Shown: positions 26,797 through 38,324, numbered from the stretch's first letter. The stretch is 64,000 bases of DNA from Paraburkholderia sabiae (GCF_030412785.1 NZ_CP125296.1:1426001-1490000); one strand, 5' to 3'. Numbers and translations are program-made. The notes: generated from the letters alone by a model not told the origin.

Positions 26797-28764
26797 CTAT
26801 GGCGATGTCGCTCCCTGCGGCATCGCTGTTGGCTCCCACTCCGTCGAGACATTTGCGGCACCCGGCGATACCGTGTCCTGCACTTCGCCGACACGATTCC
26901 GGCCCAGACGCTTCGCCATGTACACAGCCGAGTCCGCCAGTTCGAACAGCCTGGCTGCATCGACGGGTCGACATATGTCTCGCTGTGCCACACCGATACT
27001 GAGCGTGACGACTCCCAATGGACTGCCCCGGTGCTTTAGCGCACGGGACTCGACAGCCACCCTGATAAGTTCTGCCGTGCGCAACGCTTCCTCATGCTCG
27101 CAATCCTCGAGTAAAACAACGAACTCTTCTCCGCCGTAACGCGCGACGGAATCGCGGTCTGATACCGTTGTCGCGATGCACTGCCCCACGCTCCTGAGGC
27201 ATTCGTCACCCGCCTGGTGACCATACTCGTCATTGAAGTTCTTGAAATAATCCACGTCTGCGAACAGCACAGCCACCGGCCGGCCGGGTGCTTCATCAGC
27301 ATGTGAACTCAAAAGCTCGTTCACCCGCGTGTCGAGATACCGGCGGTTGGGTAGCCCCGTCAGACTGTCGATAAACACCATATCGCGCAGCCGCTGCTCT
27401 TCCGCAAGACGCCGTTGTTCGGCAACGACGTAGATGTCGACATCCCGCACGGTGAATGCCAACGCCGATCGATCGCCAGGCAGGCCCGCAGGCATGGCGG
27501 CGATAAAGCTGCGTACCCAGAGGTAAGTGCCGTCAGCACGGCGAAATCTGTACTGAACCGATCCTTCTTCCGCTGTCGTTTGCGTGTGGACCAGTGCCCG
27601 ATGAAGTTCCGGCCGGTCGCTCTGGTGGGCCAGGTCGAGAATCGACGTTCCAGACAGTGCGGCTGGCTCATAACCCAACACCACTTTCGCGCGCGGCGAA
27701 ATATATTGGCACCTTCCGTCGGCCGACAACTCCATCACCACCTCTTCAGACCGCTCCGCCAGATTCTTGAAACGCCGCTGCCCTTCGGACAATGCATTCA
27801 TGAGCGCGTTGCGCTGGGTCTGCAATACCGTAATCGGCAGGACGATCGACAATGCTGCCACCGTAAATAGTTGTAGCGCCAGCACCCTCTCCTGCATCGA
27901 GGCAAACGGCGAGAGCCACAACGGGCCTGTGCCGTGAATCGTCAGTGGAACGGCGATGGAGATGAACAGTAACGTTCCAAGCAGCACCGTCGACAGTTCG
28001 GCGCGGAACGCCAGCAAGGCGAGTGGTGGAAGCATCCAGTAGAGGTCGCCGTACGACGTCTGCGAAAAGACTGTGACCGACACGGTTCCGATCAACGCGA
28101 GAAGCAGAATCGACTCGATGCGATTGCCCGGCTCACGCAGCGATCGCCACTCTCCCGAAAGGATGACGAGTGTGACGGGGGTGAATATCAGGAAACCTAG
28201 CGCATCGGAGATCACCCAATTCGAAAACGATGAAAACGGGTGACTGGTAAAAATACCCTGCAGCAGAATAACGGCGACTATTCCGGAGAGCGTCGGCGCA
28301 ATCATGCAGGCACCGACCACGAACCGGATGAATACCTTCGGCTGGATGAGTTCCCGGGCCGATTTGACGCCCGGCAACATCAACGCTGCGGCACACGTTT
28401 CCACCATGCCGGCCAGCGTGAATGAAAATGCGACGTAGAAGGTCTCGTCGCCCATCATGTTGGCAAGCAGAAGACCGATCGAAGCGCCTGTCAGAAAGAC
28501 AGGTTTGTAGCGGCGCCTGAGCAGCATCATGTGCCCCAGGAGGCAGCCATCCGTAATCCAGATTGCCACGATCTCGTGGGTCATGGTTTTCAGCTGCCCG
28601 CTGACGACGAGAAGCACGAAGCCGGCAATCATCCCGATGAGACCGGTGCGCGCGAGCCGCCACGATTCCCCGCGTGATAGCGCGCCTCGAACCGCGACGA
28701 GCGCGAGAATCATCCTGGCGGTGAAAGACTTCGTGGCGCGCACTTTTTTCGCTGCTTCCGCCAT
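26797..28764 (-). CDS. MASE1-PAS-GGDEF diguanylate cyclase
   Basis: A 655-residue protein. Residues about 40-310 are eight membrane helices of a MASE1 sensor (AIWITDGCLLGHMMLLRRRY, SFSNWVISDALGFLIFTPVTL). A PAS domain follows (ERSEEVVMELSADGRCQYIS, with VQYRFRRADGTYLWVRSF as its PAC part). Then comes GGDEF: DSLTGLPNRRYLD, ADVDYFKNFNDEYGHQAGDE and the active GGEEF at 544-548. The RxxD inhibitory site is absent (SDRD at that place). It should make c-di-GMP at the inner membrane. Start ATG 28764 follows AAGGTAG; the longer frame from 28869 reads through promoter-like sequence. It is convergent with the GGDEF-EAL gene. Confidence 0.9.
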   Translation of the reverse strand: MAEAAKKVRATKSFTARMILALVAVRGALSRGESWRLARTGLIGMIAGFVLLVVSGQLKTMTHEIVAIWITDGCLLGHMMLLRRRYKPVFLTGASIGLLLANMMGDETFYVAFSFTLAGMVETCAAALMLPGVKSARELIQPKVFIRFVVGACMIAPTLSGIVAVILLQGIFTSHPFSSFSNWVISDALGFLIFTPVTLVILSGEWRSLREPGNRIESILLLALIGTVSVTVFSQTSYGDLYWMLPPLALLAFRAELSTVLLGTLLFISIAVPLTIHGTGPLWLSPFASMQERVLALQLFTVAALSIVLPITVLQTQRNALMNALSEGQRRFKNLAERSEEVVMELSADGRCQYISPRAKVVLGYEPAALSGTSILDLAHQSDRPELHRALVHTQTTAEEGSVQYRFRRADGTYLWVRSFIAAMPAGLPGDRSALAFTVRDVDIYVVAEQRRLAEEQRLRDMVFIDSLTGLPNRRYLDTRVNELLSSHADEAPGRPVAVLFADVDYFKNFNDEYGHQAGDECLRSVGQCIATTVSDRDSVARYGGEEFVVLLEDCEHEEALRTAELIRVAVESRALKHRGSPLGVVTLSIGVAQRDICRPVDAARLFELADSAVYMAKRLGRNRVGEVQDTVSPGAANVSTEWEPTAMPQGATSP

Positions 28765-29521
28765 CTGAGCTACCTTACATTGCTGGTTGATAGTTGAAAC
28801 CACGGCAATACGGTATATCGGCCGCAGACCGTTAGACTTAAGCAGGTTCACGGGAGATTCGAATCTCACTCAGGGTCGCCGGCAACAACGGTCTCGCATT
28901 AATTCACGGTTTGTCTGGATGAGACTTATTGGCTCGCCCCCTAATAGCGCCCTTTCCTGCTCGTCCGTAAATCGCGCGATTTTACGGAAAATCGCGCGCT
29001 AAAGTATTTGCAAAACTTTAAGAATCAACAAATCGCTGAAGCTTGGCGATTGGGATTGAGTTTCATGCGTGATGCATTCTTCTCCGGGGTTGGCGGGGGA
29101 GCTGATCGCCAGCTAGACACCATTGCGGCCTGTCGAGTTTGCAATGCACGGCGGCACCGTTCAGCGTCGCGCGCATCGAGGAAAGTGGCATGTCCAATGG
29201 GTCATCGGCAATCCTGCTTTGGCCTCTCGTTATGTCGACAATGCGCAGGCCTGAATGGCGAAAACTTCACGTGGCCTTAGCAGCTCCACTGATCCAGTAG
29301 GCGCCGCTCTGCGAACGTTCGATAATTTGAAATCTTGAGACGTGGGAATCGCCGGCTCGGGATGTGAGCCGAAGTCCGAGGCAGGCCGATATCTGCCTTT
29401 AGGGCGAATCAAGGCACATCCCCGAACCGAGAGGCCGCCAGGAATCGCCATGCGGCGTAATTGGAGGCGAACTACGGCGCGAGGCTTTGCGCCTTCTAGC
29501 GCGAAGCCTGGCTGTAAAGTT
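28765..29521. other. Gene-free region with inverted repeats
   Basis: 757 bp with no recognisable gene on either strand. It contains CCGTAA - ATCGCGCGAT - TTTACGG (28965-28987), a near-perfect 23-bp inverted repeat followed at once by a second AAATCGCGCG, which could be a protein-binding site in the leader region of the MASE1-GGDEF gene. It also contains the hairpin at 29482-29509. Confidence 0.45.
29482..29509 (-). terminator. Hairpin after the first FCD-GntR gene
   Basis: AGGCTTTGCGC and GCGCGAAGCCT pair over 11 bp with one wobble and a CTTCTA loop. It lies 13 bp beyond the stop of the minus-strand GntR gene. No T run follows. Confidence 0.45.
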
Positions 29522-30214
29522 TCAGGTTACCGAACGCTGAGCACCACCTTCGGCAGCAGCCGAAGCGGTCATGTGCTGAACCAGATTCTCTCGCGCAAAC
29601 TCTGTGTGCCGCATGCTCAGTTCAGCGGCAAGCGCTTCGTTGCCGTTTGCGATAGCGTCAGCTATCGCCGCGTGTTCGTCCCAGACTGTCTTTCGCTGGC
29701 CAACTACCTGGTGCACGGCTCCCATCACCCGTCGCAGATGAATCCAGTGGAGGCGCGCATTCTCGACTATCAACGGATTTCCGGACGCCGAATAGATTGC
29801 AGTGTGGAAAGCCATGTCAGCCTCGATCATGGCCTTGATGTCGCCACCCTTCGATGCCTTGCGGCCGTTAGCAATTAACGACTTGTCTAATTTCACCCGC
29901 TGCTTCGCGGCAAGACGGGCAGCAAGTGCGTCCAACGCGCCTCTCAATTCATAGAGGTGACCGACCCGACGGGCATCGAGCGGCGCAACCTGCAGCCCGC
30001 GTCCGGGTGCGTCCTCGACCAGACCGTCCTTCTTCAGGAGCCGGAATGCCTGCAGAACGGGGGAGCGAGATACGGCGAGTTGCTCCGCGATTTCCTCCTG
30101 AACGATGCGCGTTCCCGGAGCAAGCGAGCCCTCGCTAATGGCGTCAAGCAGCACTCTGTAGACCTCGTCTACATAGTCTGGTCGCGACTGCAATTTCAAG
30201 AGTTTTGCTGGCAT
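29522..30214 (-). CDS. GntR-family (FCD) regulator, left copy
   Basis: A 230-residue FadR-type regulator. The winged helix spans residues 5-75 (LLKLQSRPDYVDEVYRVLLD, EEIAEQLAVSRSPVLQAFRL, LKKDGLVEDAPGRGLQVAP); an FCD effector domain follows with the metal-site pattern DMAFHTAIYSASGNP...EHAAIADAI. It closely resembles the GntR gene at 35173, with near-identical N-termini, so the two arose by duplication. It lies left of the oxygenase operon, beyond the unknown gene at 30323. Its own promoter carries CTGTGAATACAG and ACAGAATACTGT at 30226-30245, plausible operators. Confidence 0.9.
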   Translation of the reverse strand: MPAKLLKLQSRPDYVDEVYRVLLDAISEGSLAPGTRIVQEEIAEQLAVSRSPVLQAFRLLKKDGLVEDAPGRGLQVAPLDARRVGHLYELRGALDALAARLAAKQRVKLDKSLIANGRKASKGGDIKAMIEADMAFHTAIYSASGNPLIVENARLHWIHLRRVMGAVHQVVGQRKTVWDEHAAIADAIANGNEALAAELSMRHTEFARENLVQHMTASAAAEGGAQRSVT

Positions 30215-30225
30215 GATGACGAGCG

Positions 30226-30245
30226 CTGTGAATACAGAATACTGT
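30226..30245. promoter_or_regulatory. Overlapping GntR-type operator candidates
   Basis: CTGTGAATACAG (30226-30237) and ACAGAATACTGT (30234-30245) are two overlapping inverted repeats that share ACAG, 12 bp before the GntR start. A related CTGTATACAG lies at 30949. They suggest autoregulation and co-control of the cluster. Confidence 0.5.
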
Positions 30246-30322
30246 CAGCTTACCAGCATTGCCAGGCGCGATGGGTTGTCTGGAATCAAAGGGGACAGTT
30301 TTGACTCGTGGTCCATTCGATA

Positions 30323-30874
30323 TCAACGGATGACCGGGGACAAGCACGCGAACCAGAGCGGGATTTCCGAATGGAGCCTGGATTCGTACAACAGATCCGG
30401 TTGCACATAGCTCGCCATGAACGCGCTTTCAAGCGCCTCCCGTGCGTCGCGACCATCCTTCGCGTCACTTTGCTGAACAAGAACGACAGCAGAAGTCGCG
30501 CAGTACCGCTCGGCTTGTCTGACGCTGAAGGCGGCATCATCGAGCAGGCCTTTCGCGCTGCAGCGATTTGCATCCCGCACGACAATCGACACGAGCCCAC
30601 CGGTCGTCCGACCCAGAACCCACCCGGCGCAAAACCGACCGAATGCGTCAACGTCGGTCAGCACGCGTATCAGACCTGTCAGTCCTTCAAACTGCCCCTT
30701 TGCTTGCAGGACTGCACGAGCCGCCGGCGGAATCGCATCTGCGTCTATCCACGCAGTAAGCGCCGAGTTGGGCCGTTCGCTTTCTCTGAATGAAAAGCCC
30801 GTCTCGCCAATCGGGTATGCCATCCGTGCAGCCGCTGCGCCTTCTGACACCATCAGGTAATCAGGCATTTTCAT
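30323..30874 (-). CDS. Unrecognised 183-residue protein next to the oxygenase operon
   Basis: I do not recognise the family. The protein starts MKMPDYLMVSEGAAAARMAY and has no signal peptide or membrane helix. The middle is rich in alanine and valine, with strand-helix alternation (FEGLTGLIRVLTDVDAFGRF, TTGGLVSIVVRDANRC, AERYCATSAVVLVQQSD). Start ATG 30874 is the first codon of plausible coding sequence; the frame extends upstream to 31123 but over promoter-like DNA. It diverges from the Rieske oxygenase gene and shares an intergenic region with a GntR-type palindrome, which ties it to that pathway. Confidence 0.6.
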   Translation of the reverse strand: MKMPDYLMVSEGAAAARMAYPIGETGFSFRESERPNSALTAWIDADAIPPAARAVLQAKGQFEGLTGLIRVLTDVDAFGRFCAGWVLGRTTGGLVSIVVRDANRCSAKGLLDDAAFSVRQAERYCATSAVVLVQQSDAKDGRDAREALESAFMASYVQPDLLYESRLHSEIPLWFACLSPVIR

Positions 30875-31407
30875 CGCGTGTGTCCCTTTAGTCTCCAGAT
30901 TGAAGCAGTCGATGTTTGCTCGAATAGATGCATTCCGACTACCGACTACTGTATACAGAAAGCGTACGGTCATCGAAGATGGCCGGCATATCGGTACAAA
31001 CACCGAGACGCATTGCAGTCCACCTAAGCTGTTCAAGGTCGAGACGCCGAACCTCGAATGTCGGCTGAAATCCGAGCGCGCACTTGTGCTCAGAAACGGA
31101 AGGACCGTTTCAGCCAGCAGCATAACGGCCTCGTAGCACGACGCAACGACGCGAAAAGCCTCTTAAAAAAAAGACATAAATTCAATACGTTGCCGCCGTC
31201 ACTCCGCTGAGGGCGCTCCTTCCGTGATGACGCTGCAGCGCGCCTCCATGAGCCGCAAAAATCCCACGCCTGGGTGTTTACCCATAGAGACATCAGTGCA
31301 GTGCGCGCTTAATCTTTGGATACAGAGTTCAGAACACGGTAGGCGGTAGACGGTTCTGGCCATAACACCTGAGTGTGGTCCCTATCAATTCTTGGAGGCA
31401 GGAAGTC
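30875..31407. other. Divergent promoter region of the oxygenase cluster
   Basis: 533 bp with no credible gene. The plus strand has GGAGGCAGGAA just before the oxygenase start. The palindrome at 30949-30958 is the only clear regulatory motif. Around 31155-31185 there is an AT-rich stretch with a run of nine A. Confidence 0.45.
30949..30958. promoter_or_regulatory. GntR-type palindrome upstream of the oxygenase cluster
   Basis: CTGTATACAG is a perfect 10-bp palindrome that matches the CTGT..ACAG arms at 30226-30245. It lies between the divergent unknown gene and oxygenase gene and is a candidate site for either FCD-GntR protein. Confidence 0.5.
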
Positions 31408-32955
31408 ATGAGCGTCAAATCGGACAAGGTGGATGAACAGAAGCGCACCGGAGGAGGTTCGGCTCCCGTCGCCAGGAAGCTGATTCCGTTCGGCGGTTAT
31501 TACGCGAACCGCACACCCGAGCACGATCCCGAACTCACGGAAACGGGGCCAGGCACCCCGACGGGCGAATTCATGCGCCGGTTCTGGCATCCGGTGTGTA
31601 TGTCGATGGAACTGACCGACACGCCCCGCTTCCTCAAAATCATGAACGAAGAACTCGTTGCGTTCCGTGACAAGAGCGGCCGCGTCGGCGTGCTGCATGC
31701 GCATTGCGTGCACCGTGGCGCGTCGCTCGAATACGGCGCCATCCAGGAGCGCGGCATCATGTGCTGCTATCACGGCATGGTGTTCGATGTGGACGGCGCA
31801 TGCCTCCATGTGCCGTTCCCGAAGGGTGAAGAGAAGGAAGCCGAGAGGTATGCATGCTCGATTCGCCAGGGGGCTTACAAGGCCGTCGAGCGCAACGGTC
31901 TCGTCTTTGCCTACATGGGCCCGCCGGAAGAAGAGCCGCCGTTCCCGGAATGGGAAGGCGATTACACGGTGATGCCGGGCGACGAACTGGTCCCGTACAG
32001 CAACTTCCAGCACTGCAACTGGCTGCAGGTTCAGGACAACGCAGCGGACAACTATCACCCGACGGCGCTGCACGCCGGCAAGAACGTTGTCGACGGTAAC
32101 TATCAAGGCACGACGTTCGACGAAGTGGGTGCTGCGTCGATGGAAGTGGCTCCCGACATGAATTTCGTGCCGGTCCAAGGCGGCCGCAGTCTGGCGTGCG
32201 CCGGTGCGCGTCGTGTCAACAAGGACCGTCTCTTCGTACGCGTCCAGCATCAGGTCCTTCCGAATCTGAGCCTGCACGCATACACGTCGGAAGATGGCTC
32301 GAAGAAGAAGTACTTCAGCCGCTTCCACATCATCCGCTGGACGGTGCCCGTCGATGACGAAAACAGCAAGATGATCGGCTGGCGCGTGATGGGCCCGGGC
32401 ATCGACACCCGCGGAGTAGGCAATAAGGAAATGGTCGGCTACGAGACCATCGACTTCCTCGAAGGTCAGGTCGCGATGCGCCGACCGGAGCGCTTCGGAC
32501 AATACAAGCTCGAAGACATGCCGCCGATTCCGCGGAATCATCGCGAGCGCGCGATTTACAAGCAGGCTCAATACGCACCGGGCGACTACGAAGCCATCAT
32601 CAGCCAGCGCCCCATCGCGGTCCACGCGCTGGAAAACCCGACGAAGTTCGATGCGGGCCTCTATCAGTTCCGCAAGATGCTGCGCGATGCAGTCCGCGGC
32701 ACGAATGCAGCAGCATCGGCACAAGGTTTCGCTGAATGGTTCCGCGCACTGGGCGGCTCCCCCAACAGCTTCTGCTCGGGCAACGTCTTCGAAATCGCCG
32801 AGGGCGCAACCGTCGAAGAAGAAGTTGCGCGTCGTCGCAAGGTTCTGAAGACGGTCGTCCAGATCCTGACGGAAAGCGACAGCATGAAGGGTGAAGAACG
32901 CGGCGAGTTCGTCCGCAACAGGTTCGAAGAACTCGAGCAGTCGCTCAAGGGCTAA
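31408..32955 (+). CDS. Rieske ring-hydroxylating oxygenase, large subunit
   Basis: A 515-residue terminal oxygenase. The Rieske [2Fe-2S] ligands are Cys100 and His102 (HCVHRG) and Cys119 and His122 (CCYHG). The mononuclear iron site includes DNAADNYHPTALH with His217 and His222. Sequence style (GEFMRRFWHPVCMS, then ...NEELVAFRD) places it with the phthalate 4,5-dioxygenase/vanillate demethylase type, which act as homo-oligomers with a class IA reductase; that partner is the next gene. Start ATG 31408 has GGAGG. It should hydroxylate or demethylate an aromatic acid or heterocycle; the substrate is unknown. The family is usually 350-450 residues, so this one is long, with extra sequence at the C-terminus. 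Confidence 0.9.
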   Translation: MSVKSDKVDEQKRTGGGSAPVARKLIPFGGYYANRTPEHDPELTETGPGTPTGEFMRRFWHPVCMSMELTDTPRFLKIMNEELVAFRDKSGRVGVLHAHCVHRGASLEYGAIQERGIMCCYHGMVFDVDGACLHVPFPKGEEKEAERYACSIRQGAYKAVERNGLVFAYMGPPEEEPPFPEWEGDYTVMPGDELVPYSNFQHCNWLQVQDNAADNYHPTALHAGKNVVDGNYQGTTFDEVGAASMEVAPDMNFVPVQGGRSLACAGARRVNKDRLFVRVQHQVLPNLSLHAYTSEDGSKKKYFSRFHIIRWTVPVDDENSKMIGWRVMGPGIDTRGVGNKEMVGYETIDFLEGQVAMRRPERFGQYKLEDMPPIPRNHRERAIYKQAQYAPGDYEAIISQRPIAVHALENPTKFDAGLYQFRKMLRDAVRGTNAAASAQGFAEWFRALGGSPNSFCSGNVFEIAEGATVEEEVARRRKVLKTVVQILTESDSMKGEERGEFVRNRFEELEQSLKG

Positions 32956-33045
32956 CACGGCGGGCGCGCCACTCTGACGAGTCGGTGCGCACCGGTACCA
33001 GCCGCAAGCACCTGCGGCCGGCTACTCGCCAGGAAGGAAACGACC

Positions 33046-35093
<2,048 letters not shown>

Positions 35094-35172
35094 GCTTTCT
35101 GACCTTGTCACGCAAGGATGTCTCTAGCAACTTCCGAGCGTGGTCGCTGACACAACAGCAACGGGATACACG

Positions 35173-35886
35173 ATGACATCGAAGTTGCTCAAGATTCAGT
35201 CACGCACCGATTACGTCGAAGAGGTCTACAACTCCCTCGTCGATGCCATCTGCGAGGGGGCGCTAAGTCCTGGCGCGCGATTGACTCAGGAAGACATCGC
35301 TGAGCAACTTGCGGTGTCCCGCTCCCCTGTCCATCAAGCGCTGCGACTGCTCAAGAAGGACGGGCTGGTTCAGGATGCGCCAGGCAGAGGGGTGCTGGTC
35401 GCACCGCTAGACGCGCAGTACCTGAGCGACGTCTACGAAATCCGCGGCACGCTCGATGCACTCGCTGCGAAGCTCGCCGCCGGGAAAAGAGCGCGATTGG
35501 AACCTGAACTCTTTGACCGCGGTCGCGCCGCATCTACCTCGGGCAATGTTCGCGCAATGATAGACGCAGATATGGACTTCCATTTTGCCGTCTATGGCGC
35601 TTCAGGAAACCGGCTCATCGGCGAGACAGCACGAGGGCATTGGGTGCATCTAAGGCGCGTCATGGGGGCAATCCTGCAGGTGTCCGCGCAGCGAGAGTCT
35701 ATCTGGGAGGAGCATGCCGCCATCGCAAGAGCGATTGAACGGGGCGATGCATCCCTTGCGATGAACCTGTCGGAGCTTCACGCCAAACGAGCTCACCGGC
35801 ATCTGATTGGCGAGTTCGAGGTGCTACTGCAAGCCCAAACGCTAATGGCCGACGTGAAGGCGCCAGCCGAGGAGGTGTTGACCTGA
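35173..35886 (+). CDS. GntR-family (FCD) regulator, right copy
   Basis: A 237-residue FadR-type regulator, paralogous to the one at 29522. The N-terminus, SKLLKIQSRTDYVEEVYNSL, and QEDIAEQLAVSRSPVHQALR and LLKKDGLVQDAPGRGVLVAP, match it almost residue for residue. The FCD domain has DMDFHFAVYGASGNR and EEHAAIARAI, the usual metal-binding histidines. Start ATG 35173 is preferred to a GTG at 35140, which adds residues absent from the paralogue. It lies inside the oxygenase operon, between the reductoisomerase and the aldolase, so it is likely a local repressor. Confidence 0.9.
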   Translation: MTSKLLKIQSRTDYVEEVYNSLVDAICEGALSPGARLTQEDIAEQLAVSRSPVHQALRLLKKDGLVQDAPGRGVLVAPLDAQYLSDVYEIRGTLDALAAKLAAGKRARLEPELFDRGRAASTSGNVRAMIDADMDFHFAVYGASGNRLIGETARGHWVHLRRVMGAILQVSAQRESIWEEHAAIARAIERGDASLAMNLSELHAKRAHRHLIGEFEVLLQAQTLMADVKAPAEEVLT

Positions 35887-36034
35887 TTTTTAAGTAGCAA
35901 CATTTTTGCGTCGTTTGACGAAAACGAATTCTTTTAAATATGTACTACGAAATAAATGGACATGCATCTCATGCGTGCAGTCTGAACAACCATCGTTTGT
36001 CTATGCGTTCCCCCACTTGATAAAGGAGCATCTG

Positions 36035-36889
36035 ATGTCAACAGTCGCTGAAGCGCAATCGGAAACCAGGCAGGACTCGATTCTCAAGCCGGGAAAAATC
36101 TCGATTTACGAGCCGGACCAGGAAGGGCTGATTTTCCCCACGATGCCCGAATTCAAGAGCGTGCAGGAGCATCGCACCTACCTGAAGGAGCGTCTGGTTG
36201 CCGCGTGCCGTGCGTTCGCACTCCAGGGTTTTGACTATGGCTTCGCCGGTCACCTGACGGTTCGTGACCCGGAGAACCCGGGCCTGTACTGGACAAACCC
36301 GATGGCCGTCCACTTCTCGCAGGTGAAGATGTCCAATCTCATCTGTGCCGACCATCAGGGCAACGTCGTCGAAGGCGAATACGCCATCAATCGCGCAGGC
36401 TTCGTCCTGCACGCAGCAGTCCACGAGCAGCATCAGGACATCGTCGCCATGTGCCATGCGCACACGACGTACGGAACTGCATTCGCCTCGCTCGGCAAGC
36501 CGCTGGCGCCGATCTCGCAAGACGCGGCGGCATTCTACGAAGACCACGTCGTCATTGGCGACGAAGCCGGCAAGGTCGCGGTGGAAGTCAAGGGCGGCAA
36601 CAAGGTCGCGAATGCGTTCGCAGGCGTCAAGGCTGCCATCCACCAGAATCATGGGCTCCTGACCGCAAGCCGTCACAGCATCGACTCGGCAGCGTTCTGG
36701 TTCATCGCACTCGAGCGCTGCTGCCAGCAGCAGTTGATGATCGAAGCCACCGGCATTACGCCGAAGGAAGTCACGCCGGAACGCGCCCGTTACAGCCGTG
36801 AACACGTGGGCAGCGACTACATTGGCTGGTTGCACTTCCAGACCATCTGGAGCGACCTGGTCAATACACAGCAGGATATGTTCGACTAA
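36035..36889 (+). CDS. Class II aldolase/adducin-family lyase (decarboxylase-like)
   Basis: A 284-residue metal-dependent lyase. YGFAGHLTVRD is the GNxS-type segment, in which asparagine is replaced by histidine; CHAHTTYGTAF carries the zinc-binding HxH, and IHQNHGLLT the third histidine. The family includes fuculose-phosphate aldolase and aromatic decarboxylases such as those acting on dihydroxyphthalate. Next to a Rieske oxygenase, decarboxylation or retro-aldol cleavage of the hydroxylated product is plausible. Start ATG 36035 has AAAGGAG at ideal spacing; a longer frame from 35906 covers an AT-rich promoter-like stretch, so the gene may have its own promoter. Confidence 0.85.
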   Translation: MSTVAEAQSETRQDSILKPGKISIYEPDQEGLIFPTMPEFKSVQEHRTYLKERLVAACRAFALQGFDYGFAGHLTVRDPENPGLYWTNPMAVHFSQVKMSNLICADHQGNVVEGEYAINRAGFVLHAAVHEQHQDIVAMCHAHTTYGTAFASLGKPLAPISQDAAAFYEDHVVIGDEAGKVAVEVKGGNKVANAFAGVKAAIHQNHGLLTASRHSIDSAAFWFIALERCCQQQLMIEATGITPKEVTPERARYSREHVGSDYIGWLHFQTIWSDLVNTQQDMFD

Positions 36890-37016
36890 TCAGAGAGCGC
36901 AGTGCAAGTTCGTGCGCGCCGTTGGTCTGAAGCGCGCGCACGAATCAGACGTCGGCGGAGAAGAGTCAAAAAACAGACGCCCGCCGCTTACACGAAGGCC
37001 CCCTAGGAGACATACC

Positions 37017-38324
37017 GTGAGTTCCCACATCCCTGCCACCTACGTGGAAAGCGCGGACACGTCCGCTTTTACGAAAGCGACGTGGCGCCTACTACCGTTC
37101 CTGTTTGTCTGTTACCTGTTTGCCTATCTTGACCGTATCAACGTCGCATTCGCCAAACTTCAGATGCTTGGTGACCTTGGCTTCAGCGAGGCGGTCTACG
37201 GATTTGGCGCAAGCGTCTTTTTCGTCGGCTATCTGCTCTTTGAGGTTCCAAGCAACCTGCTGCTTTTGCGTGTCGGGCCACGGCGCTGGATTGCGCGAAT
37301 CATGGTTACATGGGGTCTTATCTCCGCCGCGATGATGTTCGTCAGAACGCCGACGATGTTCTACGTCATGCGGTTTCTGCTTGGCGTCGCCGAAGCGGGC
37401 TTCTTTCCCGCGATTGTGCTTTACCTGACGTACTGGTTTCCGGCGTCGCGGCGTTCGAAAGTCACCGCGCTTTTTCTCACCGGCATTCCTATGTCTGGCG
37501 TCATTGGCGGTCCGCTGTCCGGCTGGATTATGACGGCATTCAACGGTTCAAACGGCTTTGCCGGCTGGCAATGGCTTTTCCTCGTCGAGGGCGTTCCGAC
37601 TGCGCTGCTGGGTATCGCCGCTTTTTTCTACCTTGATGACAAGGTACGCGACGCGAAGTGGCTGAGCGAAGAACAGAAGGATTTGATTGAGGAGAAGCTT
37701 AAAGAAGAAGCTCCCGCGAGCGCGTTGCATTCCCTGAAGGACGGTTTGCTGAGCCCGAAGGTCCTTCTGGTCAGCGCCATCTACTTCTTCTACACAATGG
37801 GCCTGTATGGCGTCAGCTTCTGGCTTCCCACTCTGATTAAATCGAGCGGCGTGTCCGACCCGTTCCATGTCGGGCTACTGACCGCGGTCCCCTACGCCGC
37901 TGGCGCACTGGCGATGGTGTTCGTGAGTCACAACTCAGACCGCACCGGCGAACGTCGTTGGCATCTGATCGTCCCGGGACTCGTTGGTGCATTCGGTCTC
38001 GCGATGAGCGTATGGTTCTCGGGCTCAACCCTCGCGGCGATGATTGCGCTGACCATCGGCACCATGGGCGTGATGACCACCATCTCACAGTTCTGGGTTA
38101 TTCCTCCCGCCTTCCTCGGTGGCGCAGCCGCGGCTGCAGGATTGGCACTCGCCAACTCGGTCGGAAGCATTTCCGGCGTGGTCAGTCCGTCGCTGATTGG
38201 TGTCATCAAGCAGGCATCCGGCTCGGCAGGTGCTGGGGTGCTCGCGCTGGCAGTGAGTCTCGTCATCGGAGGACTGCTTGTCCTCTTCGTTCCGCCTACC
38301 CTCGTGAACAATCGTCGCCGATAG
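37017..38324 (+). CDS. MFS transporter, ACS family (aromatic/organic acid)
   Basis: A 435-residue transporter with 12 membrane helices. LFVCYLFAYLDRINVAFAKL is the ACS family helix 1 signature (DRxNV), followed by VPSNLLLLRVGPRRWIARIM and VMRFLLGVAEAGFFPAIVLYL. Members bring in phthalate, 4-hydroxyphenylacetate, tartrate and similar anions with protons. GTG at 37017 is the start, with TAGGAG eight bases upstream; the longer ATG frame overlaps the aldolase gene. Last gene of the oxygenase cluster; it probably imports the cluster substrate. A strong hairpin follows at 38343. Confidence 0.9.
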   Translation: MSSHIPATYVESADTSAFTKATWRLLPFLFVCYLFAYLDRINVAFAKLQMLGDLGFSEAVYGFGASVFFVGYLLFEVPSNLLLLRVGPRRWIARIMVTWGLISAAMMFVRTPTMFYVMRFLLGVAEAGFFPAIVLYLTYWFPASRRSKVTALFLTGIPMSGVIGGPLSGWIMTAFNGSNGFAGWQWLFLVEGVPTALLGIAAFFYLDDKVRDAKWLSEEQKDLIEEKLKEEAPASALHSLKDGLLSPKVLLVSAIYFFYTMGLYGVSFWLPTLIKSSGVSDPFHVGLLTAVPYAAGALAMVFVSHNSDRTGERRWHLIVPGLVGAFGLAMSVWFSGSTLAAMIALTIGTMGVMTTISQFWVIPPAFLGGAAAAAGLALANSVGSISGVVSPSLIGVIKQASGSAGAGVLALAVSLVIGGLLVLFVPPTLVNNRRR

